Shown here piece by piece: positions 25,141-33,949 of a stretch of DNA of 38,236 nucleotides. Each line of letters begins with the position of its first letter. Position 1 is the first letter of the stretch. The notes below the pieces were generated by a model. It was given only the letters and a program-made list of their open reading frames with translations, searched no databases and was not told the DNA's origin. Origin of the DNA: Paenibacillus sp. CF384 (GTDB lineage Bacteria > Bacillota > Bacilli > Paenibacillales > Paenibacillaceae); assembly GCF_900106745.1 (NCBI RefSeq), contig NZ_FNNV01000033.1:1-38236 (forward strand), given 5' to 3'. The position numbers and the translations under genes were made by a program.

Positions 25141-28100
25141 AGATAGTGGAGGCAAATGGTTCCGATACCGTAGTGTTGTTAGAAGATAGCCCAATCTTAG
25201 GCGACGGGGAGTTAGCGTTTACGCTGACGCCGCTCAATGCCGCAGGCAAGGTTGGGGCAGTAATTCGCTATACGGCAACGGATAGTTGGATCTTCATCGG
25301 CTGCGACACGCCGATGGACCCCTTCGGCAGAAGTACGTGGATTTGGGCTGCACCTTGTGGGAAGCAAGGCGTGCTGTTTAAAACAGATCCGTTATATGAG
25401 GGCAAATCTTATCGCATGGAGATCCGTTTTGTCGGTACGGTTCTGACGCTCTCCTTGGATGGCTATCCGGAATATCATGGCGATATTCCGGATTTGCAGA
25501 CCGAAGCGGGAGCCATCGGCTTCCGTGCTTGGGGGGACGGAGAGGGAGAAGAGGGGCATGCTCGTCTTGATGAAGTGAATGCGACTGTTCTTGATGACAA
25601 GTACCGTTCGGACAGCGTTGATGATATAGACGTGGCTGCGCCATCGTGGAAGTTGGAATCCGATCTGCTGGAAGTGGAATTGGATACCTCCTTCCCGCGC
25701 GTGCTACAGTATCGTTGGAAAACAAACGGCGCTGAGTTATTCGGACAAGAGGATCGGTTAATCTATGTGGATCTGAACGGAGAGCGGTATATCCCTGCCG
25801 TTTATTTGGAATCGAAATCTCAGTCCGTTGCTTCGTATCAACTCGTATTCGCATCCATTGAGGTCGAAATGACCGTTAACTTCTATATATCCGGCGCAAC
25901 GCTTGAGATGAACATAACAAATATCCAAGAAAACGGTCAGTTCCGCATTCGCACGATCGCCTTTCCTGACCACGGGCTCGTATCGGTTCGTGATACACAA
26001 GAATGCGCGCATGTTGCATCCTCCGAAGGGATCAAAGGCGACGATTTTGCAGGTGCATCCGAATGGTGCGTATCGGGCGCACCTGCTTATCGCGCAGTTG
26101 CCATTGTGAATACGAATCAATTGGCGGCGAGTGTCATCGGAAACATGCTGCACAACCGCAGGCGATTGTGCGTGCAAACCGTACAGCGAAACGGCTACAA
26201 GCGGACCGCTGTCTGGAACGCCTATTGGACTTACCGCGGACCGGATATGGAAGTGATCGGCGAGCCTTGGTCGAAGGTCGTCCTAACGGACGACCGGAAC
26301 GGCGATGGCATCGTCGATTGGCAGGATGGCGCTATTGCAACTCGGGAACTGCTGGGGCCAATCCCCGGGTCTGAATCGCTGCGAAATAGTTATGCGCATA
26401 TTGTTATGAACTTCTCCAGCATGGCTCAGTTTCCGTTTCTCCGAGTTTTGGATAATATTAAGAAATTTTACTTATATACGGATGGGTTCGGACAACTCAT
26501 TGAACTGAAAGGCTATCAAAGTGAAGGACATGACAGCGGACATCCCGATTACGGCAACAATTTCAATGAACGGGCCGGGGGAGCGCAGGATTTGAATGTC
26601 CTGGCTGAACGAGCCCTTGATTTCGGCGTGGTCATTGGCGTGCATATCAATCATAGCGAAGCCTATCCGGAGGCGCGTTCCTACTCGTCTTCACTCGTCA
26701 CGAGCACACCGGGGTGGAAGTGGCTGGACCAATCCTATTATATCGACAGGGAACAAGATATTCGATCCGGTGACTTCGATCGGCGCTTGGATGAGCTGAA
26801 CGAACATGCGCCTCATCTTGGTTTCGTTTATGTGGATACTTATCGGGATGAACATTGGGCTGCTTGGCGGCTGGTTAAGAAGCTGCGCGGCAACGGATGG
26901 ACGATCTGGACCGAAGAGGCGGACGCGCTTGATTCGGATGCCGTATGGACCCATGATTCCACAGGCAACAGCCGGATTTCGCGGTTTATTCGTCATACGG
27001 ACAAAGACGTTTACGCGGAAGATATCTTGTTGAAAGGCGGCTATGCAAGGTACGGGGATAACGGCTTCATGGGGTGGCAGCGGGAGCGGGATTTGAAGGC
27101 GGTCATCCGTTCCTTCTTCACGAAGCAGCTGCCTTATCGCTACTTGATGCATTTCGCGATCATGAATTGGAAGGACTCGGAAGAGGTGATCTTGGAAGGC
27201 GGCGTTTCGTCGAGGCTGGAGGAAGGTGTTGCGGTCATACGCCGCAGCGATCGCGTCATCGCGGTCGGGGATACGGTCTTCATTCCTTGGGATCCGATTG
27301 GCGAAACGAAAATATACCACTGGAACGCCGCCGGCGGGGAAACCGTTTGGCAGCTTCCGGATAGCTGGCCTGTCGACGGGGTAGTGAAGCTGTACCGGTT
27401 AACGAATTTAGGGCGCGAATTTGTTCGTGATGTTCGGGTGGTTTCCGGTTCTGTCGTTGTAGCAGCCGAGGCTTGTACGCCTTATGTTCTTTACAAGTCG
27501 GAAGCGCCTCCGGTTCCTAAGATGGCATGGAGCGAGGGCAGCCCGGTGAAGGATATGGGCTTCGACAGTCACGGGTTCGACTGGTGGTCGAAATCATCGC
27601 AGTCGGGTAACACGGACCATATCGCGATTGCCGAAACGAGCTACGGTCAATCTTACTTGCGAATTAGCGGGAATAACGGTGCCGATGGACGGGTCTACCA
27701 AACCCTCTCAGGACTTATCCCGGGCAAGAGTTATTCTGCTTCGGTATGGGTGGAAGTGTCAGAGGGAAGGAAGGCCGCGATTCGGATCGACGGCTATGGG
27801 GGAGAGGAACTGACACGAACCATTAGCCGAACGGCAGTCGTTAATTGCGATGTGGATTCCGATAAGCGGGGCACGTACTATCAGCGATTGCAGCTTCGAT
27901 TTGAAATGCCGCATTCCGAGGATGAGCGTGTACCTGTGTTATCTCTTCTGGCAGAACAAGGAGAGCCGAATTCCTTCGTTCATTTCGACGATGTGCGAGT
28001 AAGAGAGGTAGGATCGCTTACTCAGACGGAGCATTACTTCTACGAAGATTTCGAGCAAGTCGACGAAGGCTGGGGGCCGTTCGTCAGCGCCAATCCCAAG

Positions 28101-28490
28101 ATAGGCAAGACACATCTCGCCCAACTTCACGAAGGCTATACGGAAGATACCCTTGCAGGAGAATGGTCGCTCAAAACGATGGATGAACTCTCCGGAGAGC
28201 TGTTGCGGACTTTGCCATCTAGGCTGGAGTTCAAGCCGAATCGCAGCTATAAGCTGACATTCGATTACAGGTCGGAACATGAAGCACAATATTCGATATG
28301 CGTAAGGACAGCGTATGGCGGCCTATTGAGGGAAGTCTTCACGGAACCGCTTCAAAAGGGATTGAATCGATTTACTGCAGAACTGGTAACCGGACCTTAC
28401 CCGGATTACTATGTAGCCATCGTGAGAAATGACGTCAATAAAGGTTCATTAGTGATCGATAACGTTATCGTCGATGAGCTGACGGAATAA
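25137..28490 (+). CDS. GH101-family endo-alpha-N-acetylgalactosaminidase-like enzyme, no signal peptide
   Basis: The 1117-residue protein matches the GH101 family, which cleaves the core-1 disaccharide Gal-beta-1,3-GalNAc from Ser/Thr of mucin-type O-glycoproteins. Family segments seen: DRNGDGIVDWQDGAI (386-400), FYLYTDGFGQ (444-453), LKGYQSEGHDSGHPDYG (457-473) and GVHINHSEAYPE (501-512). The nucleophile should be Asp567 (FVYVDTY) and the acid/base Glu593 (WTEEAD), by alignment from memory with the pneumococcal enzyme. An N-terminal lectin-like beta domain (about 10-150) and two C-terminal galactose-binding-like domains (about 780-960, 975-1117) flank it. Known GH101 enzymes are secreted and wall-bound; this one starts MKIVEANGSD with no signal peptide. 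It overlaps the preceding gene by four bases and precedes the GH116 gene by 22. Exact substrate may differ from core 1. Confidence 0.88.
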   Translation: MKIVEANGSDTVVLLEDSPILGDGELAFTLTPLNAAGKVGAVIRYTATDSWIFIGCDTPMDPFGRSTWIWAAPCGKQGVLFKTDPLYEGKSYRMEIRFVGTVLTLSLDGYPEYHGDIPDLQTEAGAIGFRAWGDGEGEEGHARLDEVNATVLDDKYRSDSVDDIDVAAPSWKLESDLLEVELDTSFPRVLQYRWKTNGAELFGQEDRLIYVDLNGERYIPAVYLESKSQSVASYQLVFASIEVEMTVNFYISGATLEMNITNIQENGQFRIRTIAFPDHGLVSVRDTQECAHVASSEGIKGDDFAGASEWCVSGAPAYRAVAIVNTNQLAASVIGNMLHNRRRLCVQTVQRNGYKRTAVWNAYWTYRGPDMEVIGEPWSKVVLTDDRNGDGIVDWQDGAIATRELLGPIPGSESLRNSYAHIVMNFSSMAQFPFLRVLDNIKKFYLYTDGFGQLIELKGYQSEGHDSGHPDYGNNFNERAGGAQDLNVLAERALDFGVVIGVHINHSEAYPEARSYSSSLVTSTPGWKWLDQSYYIDREQDIRSGDFDRRLDELNEHAPHLGFVYVDTYRDEHWAAWRLVKKLRGNGWTIWTEEADALDSDAVWTHDSTGNSRISRFIRHTDKDVYAEDILLKGGYARYGDNGFMGWQRERDLKAVIRSFFTKQLPYRYLMHFAIMNWKDSEEVILEGGVSSRLEEGVAVIRRSDRVIAVGDTVFIPWDPIGETKIYHWNAAGGETVWQLPDSWPVDGVVKLYRLTNLGREFVRDVRVVSGSVVVAAEACTPYVLYKSEAPPVPKMAWSEGSPVKDMGFDSHGFDWWSKSSQSGNTDHIAIAETSYGQSYLRISGNNGADGRVYQTLSGLIPGKSYSASVWVEVSEGRKAAIRIDGYGGEELTRTISRTAVVNCDVDSDKRGTYYQRLQLRFEMPHSEDERVPVLSLLAEQGEPNSFVHFDDVRVREVGSLTQTEHYFYEDFEQVDEGWGPFVSANPKIGKTHLAQLHEGYTEDTLAGEWSLKTMDELSGELLRTLPSRLEFKPNRSYKLTFDYRSEHEAQYSICVRTAYGGLLREVFTEPLQKGLNRFTAELVTGPYPDYYVAIVRNDVNKGSLVIDNVIVDELTE

Positions 28491-28512
28491 TAAAATAGTT
28501 GAAGGAGTCTAT

Positions 28513-31068
28513 ATGGAACGGTTTGCTTATAAAGACGCCAAACTTAAAGAGATCGTCTTTCCTCTCGGAGGAATTGGCAGTGGATCGATCGGACTAGCCG
28601 GCAATGGCCGGCTAGTGGATTGGGAAATTAAGAATCGGCCAAACAAGCAAAGCATGAACGGCATGAGCCACTTCGCAGTCAAAGCGGAGTCGGAAGGGAA
28701 AGTGCTGGATGCGCGAGTTCTGAATGGCAAGCTGCTGCCGCCCTATATGGGAAATAAGCGTATTAAAAATCATAGCGGGTATGGATTCGGACCGAGCGAG
28801 GCCACAATGGGCGGTTTTCCTCATTTTGAGGACTGCACCTTTGTTGGGGAATTTCCTATCGCTGATCTTCGTTTCCGCGACAAGCGTTTCCCCGGTGACG
28901 TGAAGCTGACGGCTTACAATCCGTTCATTCCGCTGAACGATCGGGATTCCAGCATCCCGGGCGCTTTCTTCGAGATCGAGTTTCATAATCCTACCGACAG
29001 CATGATTACCTACACGGCATGTTTGTCCGTTGCAAATCCGCACCATGGAAGCCCGCATTGGAATCGGTATGAGCAATTTGGTTCCGTTCACGGCATCCGC
29101 ATGGGTTCGGACGCTTATGATTCGAACAGGCCGGAGTTCGGTGAACTGACCGTCGCTACGGATGCGGAGGAAGTCAACAGTCAGTGGTATGAGGGCAGAG
29201 AAATGTATTGGCGGACATTTAGCTCTCCGGGCAGATTTGGGAGCAGCTTGAGCGAGCCCACTTCTGCCAAAGAATTGGGGCAGTTATCCGCTCATGTGGA
29301 GCTGCGGCCCGGAGAAACGCGGCGCATCCGTTTCTTGATCACTTGGCATTTTCCTAACTGCTATAACTATTGGAATCCCGAGACAGGCGATGCACAGGAT
29401 GCAAATCAGCCAGTGACATGGAGGAACTACTATGCCACTCTATTCGATGATTCCTTTGCCAGCGCTTTATATGCGTTCGAACACTGGGAACGGTTATACC
29501 GGGATACGCTTCTGTTTAAACAGTCTTTATATGCTTCTCATCTCCCTAAGGAGGCGCTGGAAGCAGTAGCGGCAAACCTATCGACATTGAAATCGCCTAC
29601 GGTTCTGCGCCTGGAGGACGGCTCCTTATACGGATTCGAAGGCTGCATCGATACAGAGGGCTGCTGTGAAGGTTCTTGTACGCATGTGTGGAACTATGCC
29701 TACGCGGCGCCGTTTCTGTTCCCGAAGCTGGAGCGGTCGATGCGGGACTTGGACTATAAGTATAATATGCGCGCCGATGGACGGATGTCGTTTCGCATCC
29801 AGCTGCCGCTTGGCCGGGCCAACGACTTGTATGCCTGCGCGGACGGTCAATTCGGCGGCATTATTAAGGTTTATCGGGAATGGAAAATATCGGGTGATTC
29901 CGATTGGCTGCGATCGCTATGGCCTTCCGTTCAACAATCGCTGGAGTATGCTTGGGCGGAGACAAACGAGCATCGCTGGGATGCGGATCGGGACGGCGTG
30001 CTAGAGGGCAGGCAGCATAATACGTTGGATGTGGAGCTGTTTGGCCCGAGCGCCTGGTTGAATGGTTTTTACTTAGCGGCGCTTAAAGCCGGCGCGGAGA
30101 TGGCGGCTTATTTGGGCTACCCGGAGAAAGCAGAGGACTATCGCGCACTTTACGAGAGAGGGAAGTCTTGGAACGATCAGCACTTGTTTAACGGAGAATA
30201 TTATATCCAGAAGATCGACTTGTCCGACAAGTCGCTGTTGGCAACATGCGATGATGAAGCACTCGAATACTATTGGAATGATCGAACGAACGAAATAAAC
30301 TTTCAGATACAGGATGGATGCTCCATCGACCAGGTCGTGGCGCAATGGCATGCTAATTTATGCGGTCTAGGCGAAATCTTCGATCCCACACAAACACGGC
30401 AAGCGCTGAAATCTATATACACGCATAACTTTAAACAGATGTCCGAATTCACCAATCTTTGGCGTTTATATAGTTTGGACGATGAGTCCGGCCTCATTAT
30501 CTGCTCATGGCCTGAAGGCACACGAAAGCCTGCGGTTCCAATCACGTACAATTCGGAAACGATGAACGGGTTTGAATATCAAGCCGCGATTCATATGATT
30601 CAAGAAGGAATGGTTGATGAAGGCATGTCGGTCGTGCGTGCGGTTCGTGAACGATATGATGGTGAGAAACGTAATCCGTGGAACGAAATGGAGTGCGGCA
30701 GCCATTATGCAAGGTCGATGGCCAGTTATGCACTCTTGCTCTCTTTCAGCGGCTTCGACTATGACATGGTACGTGGACATATCGGATTTAACCCCATTGA
30801 TCGTCGCGAAGGTTATGAAACCTTCTGGTCGCTTGCAGCCGGCTGGGGCGTCTTTAGGATGGAGGCCGGGAAAGCAGAGCTGCATGTTCAATATGGCGAG
30901 CTGTCGCTTTCATCGTTTGGACTTCCGTTCTTGTCGGAAGACGACTTCGTAGAGATAAGGATCGAAGGCTATCAGGTAGATTGGAAGTGGGAGAAAGGGA
31001 ACATCATATTCCCACAGAAGCGATCCATTCCACAGGGTGCTAGATTGCAGATTGAACTTCGGCATTAA
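28513..31068 (+). CDS. GH116-family glycosidase (DUF608/GBA2-like), cytoplasmic
   Basis: This 851-residue protein fits GH116, which contains beta-glucosidases, beta-xylosidases and glucosylceramidases. It opens with FPLGGIGSGSIGLAG (about 16-30), the beta-rich N-terminal domain signature. The (alpha/alpha)6 catalytic part begins near 370 with a Cys-rich EGCCEGSCTHVWNY segment, FLFPKLERSMRD and later FGPSAWLNGFYLAALK. Asp506 (NTLDVEL) aligns with the family acid/base; the nucleophile is probably a Glu in the 382-386 region, but this placement is uncertain. No signal peptide. GAAGGAG precedes the ATG by five bases. It lies in the same operon as GH101 and could remove a beta-linked sugar from the imported glycan. 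Confidence 0.85.
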   Translation: MERFAYKDAKLKEIVFPLGGIGSGSIGLAGNGRLVDWEIKNRPNKQSMNGMSHFAVKAESEGKVLDARVLNGKLLPPYMGNKRIKNHSGYGFGPSEATMGGFPHFEDCTFVGEFPIADLRFRDKRFPGDVKLTAYNPFIPLNDRDSSIPGAFFEIEFHNPTDSMITYTACLSVANPHHGSPHWNRYEQFGSVHGIRMGSDAYDSNRPEFGELTVATDAEEVNSQWYEGREMYWRTFSSPGRFGSSLSEPTSAKELGQLSAHVELRPGETRRIRFLITWHFPNCYNYWNPETGDAQDANQPVTWRNYYATLFDDSFASALYAFEHWERLYRDTLLFKQSLYASHLPKEALEAVAANLSTLKSPTVLRLEDGSLYGFEGCIDTEGCCEGSCTHVWNYAYAAPFLFPKLERSMRDLDYKYNMRADGRMSFRIQLPLGRANDLYACADGQFGGIIKVYREWKISGDSDWLRSLWPSVQQSLEYAWAETNEHRWDADRDGVLEGRQHNTLDVELFGPSAWLNGFYLAALKAGAEMAAYLGYPEKAEDYRALYERGKSWNDQHLFNGEYYIQKIDLSDKSLLATCDDEALEYYWNDRTNEINFQIQDGCSIDQVVAQWHANLCGLGEIFDPTQTRQALKSIYTHNFKQMSEFTNLWRLYSLDDESGLIICSWPEGTRKPAVPITYNSETMNGFEYQAAIHMIQEGMVDEGMSVVRAVRERYDGEKRNPWNEMECGSHYARSMASYALLLSFSGFDYDMVRGHIGFNPIDRREGYETFWSLAAGWGVFRMEAGKAELHVQYGELSLSSFGLPFLSEDDFVEIRIEGYQVDWKWEKGNIIFPQKRSIPQGARLQIELRH

Positions 31069-31151
31069 TCGCCGAAAAGGGTTGAATTGTCAGAATTCGA
31101 GGGAAAATTGTAGAGCGAAAAATGGTTAATGAGCAAAGCAGCGTCTTGGAA

Positions 31152-31231
31152 GGAGATTGCTATAGCTGCTAGAAGTTATAGTACAGGCACCGGAAACGCT
31201 GGACATGCTGGCGCGTCCGGCGCAGATTGAA
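31152..31231 (+). repeat. Degenerate tandem copy of the cutC 5' end
   Basis: This stretch aligns with the start of the cutC gene at 31237-31317 with an offset of 85-86 bases and roughly 70% identity. Shared blocks include GGAGATTG, GAAGTTAT, CACCGGAA and GGCGCAGAT in the same order. Read in the cutC frame it gives LLEVIVQAPETLDMLARPAQIE, parallel to the real LLEVIALTPEDAKLAAAGGADRIE, but the start codon position reads TAG. It is a decayed partial duplication, and its remaining open frame runs out of register into cutC. Confidence 0.65.
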
Positions 31232-31247
31232 TCGAGGGAGATTGTCT

Positions 31248-31940
31248 ATGCTACTGGAAGTTATTGCTCTAACACCGGAAGATGCCAAGCTTGCTGCCGC
31301 GGGCGGCGCAGATCGCATAGAGCTTGTCTCGGCCATCGAGGAAGGCGGACTCACGCCTGCAATGGCCATTCTGGAAGAAATCGCAGCGGAAGCTGCGATA
31401 CCGGTTCATGTCATGATTCGTCCGCACAGCAGAGATTTCCGATACTCGGAAGAGGATATGGGGCAGATGGTTCGCGAGATGAAAGCGCTGCGTTTCTCCT
31501 GCATCGGCGCGTACGTACTTGGCGTATTAACCGAGGAGCAGACAGTCGATGAAGAGAAGCTGAAGCGGCTGCTTGATGCGGCAGACGGCGTTCCGGTGAC
31601 GTTTCATCGGGCGTTCGATGAGGCGCGCAATCTGGAGGAGGCGTACGAGACGCTTACTCGTTATCCGCAGATTCGCACGGTGTTGACGTCCGGAGGGAAG
31701 CCAAGCGTATTGGATGCGGTCGATTCCATCAAGGAGCTCGTGCGGCAAAGCGTGAACGGTTCGACCGGACCGGAAATAATGGCGGGAAGCGGACTGACGC
31801 TGGAGTCAGCAGCTGATTTCGTGAAGCAAACCGGTGTGCGTGCCGTTCATTTCGGATCAGGCGTAAGGCAGAACGGATTATCTCAAGCCTCGATTGATCC
31901 GGCTCGGCTGGCTGCACTTCGAGCTGTTCTCAAACCGTAG
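31248..31940 (+). CDS. cutC: CutC family protein
   Basis: The 230-residue TIM-barrel protein matches the CutC family: MLLEVIALTPEDAKLAAAGGADRIELVSAI at the start, VHVMIRPHSRDFRY (about 53-66), VTFHRAFDEARN and RTVLTSGGKPS, MAGSGLTLES and VRAVHFGSGVR. The family was named for copper tolerance, but a direct copper role is doubtful, and genes of this family often lie among sugar-hydrolase genes, so a small-molecule or sugar enzyme role is likely. ATG at 31248 is used because GAGGGAG lies seven bases upstream. It heads a tightly spaced set running to the sulfatase gene. Confidence 0.9.
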   Translation: MLLEVIALTPEDAKLAAAGGADRIELVSAIEEGGLTPAMAILEEIAAEAAIPVHVMIRPHSRDFRYSEEDMGQMVREMKALRFSCIGAYVLGVLTEEQTVDEEKLKRLLDAADGVPVTFHRAFDEARNLEEAYETLTRYPQIRTVLTSGGKPSVLDAVDSIKELVRQSVNGSTGPEIMAGSGLTLESAADFVKQTGVRAVHFGSGVRQNGLSQASIDPARLAALRAVLKP

Positions 31941-31984
31941 CAAGGGTACAGTGCAATAACGTAATCAGGTAGGAGGAGTAAACG

Positions 31985-32989
31985 ATGTCTGAGGTATTGG
32001 TTAATGAGTATCGCGGCGGTTATGTGGAGAACGTGCACTATGGCCATATTTGTGGTGTAGATGCCGATGGTATCCGATACGGTACGGGGAATGTACGTCA
32101 CTTGACGTTTCTACGCTCTTCCGGGAAGCCGATTCAGGCGCTTCCTGCACTTATACATGGCGCAGACGAAGCATTCGGATTGTCGGAGAAGGAGACTGCG
32201 ATCATGTCAGGCTCCCACTGGTCGGAAAGGTTCCACGTGTCGGAGCTGGAGTCGATGATGGCGAAAATCGGCGTGGACGAGGAGCAGTTGGTATGCTCCC
32301 CAACGTATCCGCTAAACGGGGCGGCCAGAGACGAACTGTTCGTCAGCGGTTCGCCGAAACGGAGAATTTATCATAATTGCTCCGGCAAGCATCTTGGCAT
32401 TCTGTCGTTATGCAAGCACAAAGGCTATGATCTGCAGGGCTACACAGATACCGATCATCCTGCTCAGCTGGAAATTGCGGCTACGCTTGCTTATTTGGCA
32501 GCTATGCCGGTCGAAGAAGTCGTGACAGGCGTGGACGGCTGCGGCTGCCCTGTGTTTGCGATTCCGCTAGACCGTCTGGCAACGGCTTATCTGAAGCTGG
32601 CTCTGCCGGAGCTTATCGAGGATGAATCGGTACGCCGCGCAGCGATTAAGATCGCGGGGCTTATGAACCGCCATCCTGAGATGGTGTCCGGATCCGGACA
32701 AATTTGCTCGATTCTGCTGCTCGACGATAATATTGTGGCCAAAGGCGGGGCGAAAGGTGTCTATTGCTTCGGCTTGCGTGAGGAAGGGCTCGGTTTTGCC
32801 TTGAAGGTGCTAGACGGTTCGCAGGAAGAGTGGCCGCTTATCATCGCATCCATTCTGGAGCAAATCGGCTATTCCCGTCAGGAAACGATTGACCGGCTGC
32901 GTGCCTTGGCACCTGCCGATATGCTCAATGACAACGGCATTGTTGCCGGCCGCAATGAAGCGGTCTTCAAGCTGCAGCGATACGAATAA
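31985..32989 (+). CDS. Asparaginase, Ser-Lys type (Rhizobium etli AnsA/Asparaginase_II family)
   Basis: This 334-residue cytoplasmic enzyme belongs to the asparaginase class typified by Rhizobium etli, unrelated to bacterial types I and II of E. coli. Signature segments are FLRSSGKPIQ (Ser45-x-x-Lys48, the expected nucleophile pair), SGSHWSE (75-81), the HNCSGKH motif (130-136) and DGCGCPVF (183-190). Cys132, Lys135 and Cys185 match the zinc-binding set known in that class. It would hydrolyse L-asparagine to aspartate and ammonia. In this glycan locus it might instead act on asparagine or related amides freed from glycopeptides; that is speculation. A strong AGGAGGAG site precedes the ATG. 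The cutC stop is 45 bases upstream. Confidence 0.9.
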   Translation: MSEVLVNEYRGGYVENVHYGHICGVDADGIRYGTGNVRHLTFLRSSGKPIQALPALIHGADEAFGLSEKETAIMSGSHWSERFHVSELESMMAKIGVDEEQLVCSPTYPLNGAARDELFVSGSPKRRIYHNCSGKHLGILSLCKHKGYDLQGYTDTDHPAQLEIAATLAYLAAMPVEEVVTGVDGCGCPVFAIPLDRLATAYLKLALPELIEDESVRRAAIKIAGLMNRHPEMVSGSGQICSILLLDDNIVAKGGAKGVYCFGLREEGLGFALKVLDGSQEEWPLIIASILEQIGYSRQETIDRLRALAPADMLNDNGIVAGRNEAVFKLQRYE

Positions 32990-33013
32990 TGACGCAAACG
33001 AGGGAGTAAGAGG

Positions 33014-33886
33014 ATGAAAATCGGATTAAGCACATACAGCTTGTTAAACGCGTTAAAGTCGGGCGAAATGACCGTACTGGATGCGATTCAGTGGATAGCG
33101 GATAACGGCGGGGAGCATATGGAGATCGTTCCGTACGGCTTTACCCTCGTAGATAATCCGGAATTGGCAGATGCGGTTCGCAATAAAGCAGCAGAGGTTG
33201 GCATTGCATTATCCAACTACTCGATGCCTGCGAACTTCGTGCAGCCGGACGACGAGGCGTTCGAGGCCGAGATGGCGCGCGTGAAGGAGCATGTCGATCT
33301 GGTTCACCGCCTTGGCATGAAGCATATGCGCCATGATGTGACCGCTTTTACGATTCCGAAGGAACAAATGACGATTGCCTGGTTCGAGGAGAACCTGCAC
33401 CTGATGGTGAAAGGCAGCCAGATCATTGCTGATTATGCAGCACAGTACGGGATCACGACGACCATCGAGAATCATGGCTTCAGCGCGCAAGCGAGCGATC
33501 GCGTACAGCGCGTGCTGCATGCCGTTAACCGCCCGAATTTCAAAACAACGCTGGATATCGGCAACTTCATGTGCGTCGACGAGAATCCCGTTATCGGCGT
33601 AATTAAGAATCTTCCTTATGCATCGTTGGTTCATTACAAGGACTTCTACTTCCGTCCATTCGACGAGCCGCCGGGCGGCGGCAATTGGTTCCGCACGAGC
33701 CATGACAATTACTTGCGCGGCGCTATAGTAGGTCACGGTGAGATTCCGATTCGCAAAATCACGAAGCTGATTAAGCAATCCGGCTACGACGGTTATATTA
33801 CGGTGGAGTTCGAAGGCATGGAAGAGTGTAAAGAAGCGTCGCGGATCGCGATGGACAACCTGCGCACTCTGTGGCAAGAGGCGTAA
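33014..33886 (+). CDS. Sugar phosphate isomerase/epimerase (xylose-isomerase-like TIM barrel)
   Basis: The 290-residue protein has the AP-endonuclease-2/xylose-isomerase-like barrel. Probable divalent-metal ligands are Glu152 (IENHGF), Asp181 (TLDIGNF), His207 (LVHYKD) and Glu265 (ITVEFE), the usual Glu-Asp-His-Glu set of sugar epimerases. It opens MKIGLSTYSLL as in many members. There is no signal peptide. Such enzymes convert keto or amino sugars, inositols or their derivatives; the specific substrate is not evident. It lies 24 bases after the asparaginase gene and 63 before the fucosidase gene, so it probably works on a released monosaccharide. Confidence 0.88.
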   Translation: MKIGLSTYSLLNALKSGEMTVLDAIQWIADNGGEHMEIVPYGFTLVDNPELADAVRNKAAEVGIALSNYSMPANFVQPDDEAFEAEMARVKEHVDLVHRLGMKHMRHDVTAFTIPKEQMTIAWFEENLHLMVKGSQIIADYAAQYGITTTIENHGFSAQASDRVQRVLHAVNRPNFKTTLDIGNFMCVDENPVIGVIKNLPYASLVHYKDFYFRPFDEPPGGGNWFRTSHDNYLRGAIVGHGEIPIRKITKLIKQSGYDGYITVEFEGMEECKEASRIAMDNLRTLWQEA

Positions 33887-33949
33887 GCGAGTAAGGTATG
33901 AGCAAAGAGAATTAAAGGATTGCTTGAAAAGAGAGAGGCGGTAGCAGAG

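Noticed and set aside
31205..31552. 115-codon plus-strand open frame overlapping the start of cutC
   Set aside because: It begins in the decayed duplicate and then reads cutC out of frame (Arg/Cys-rich), so it is not a gene.
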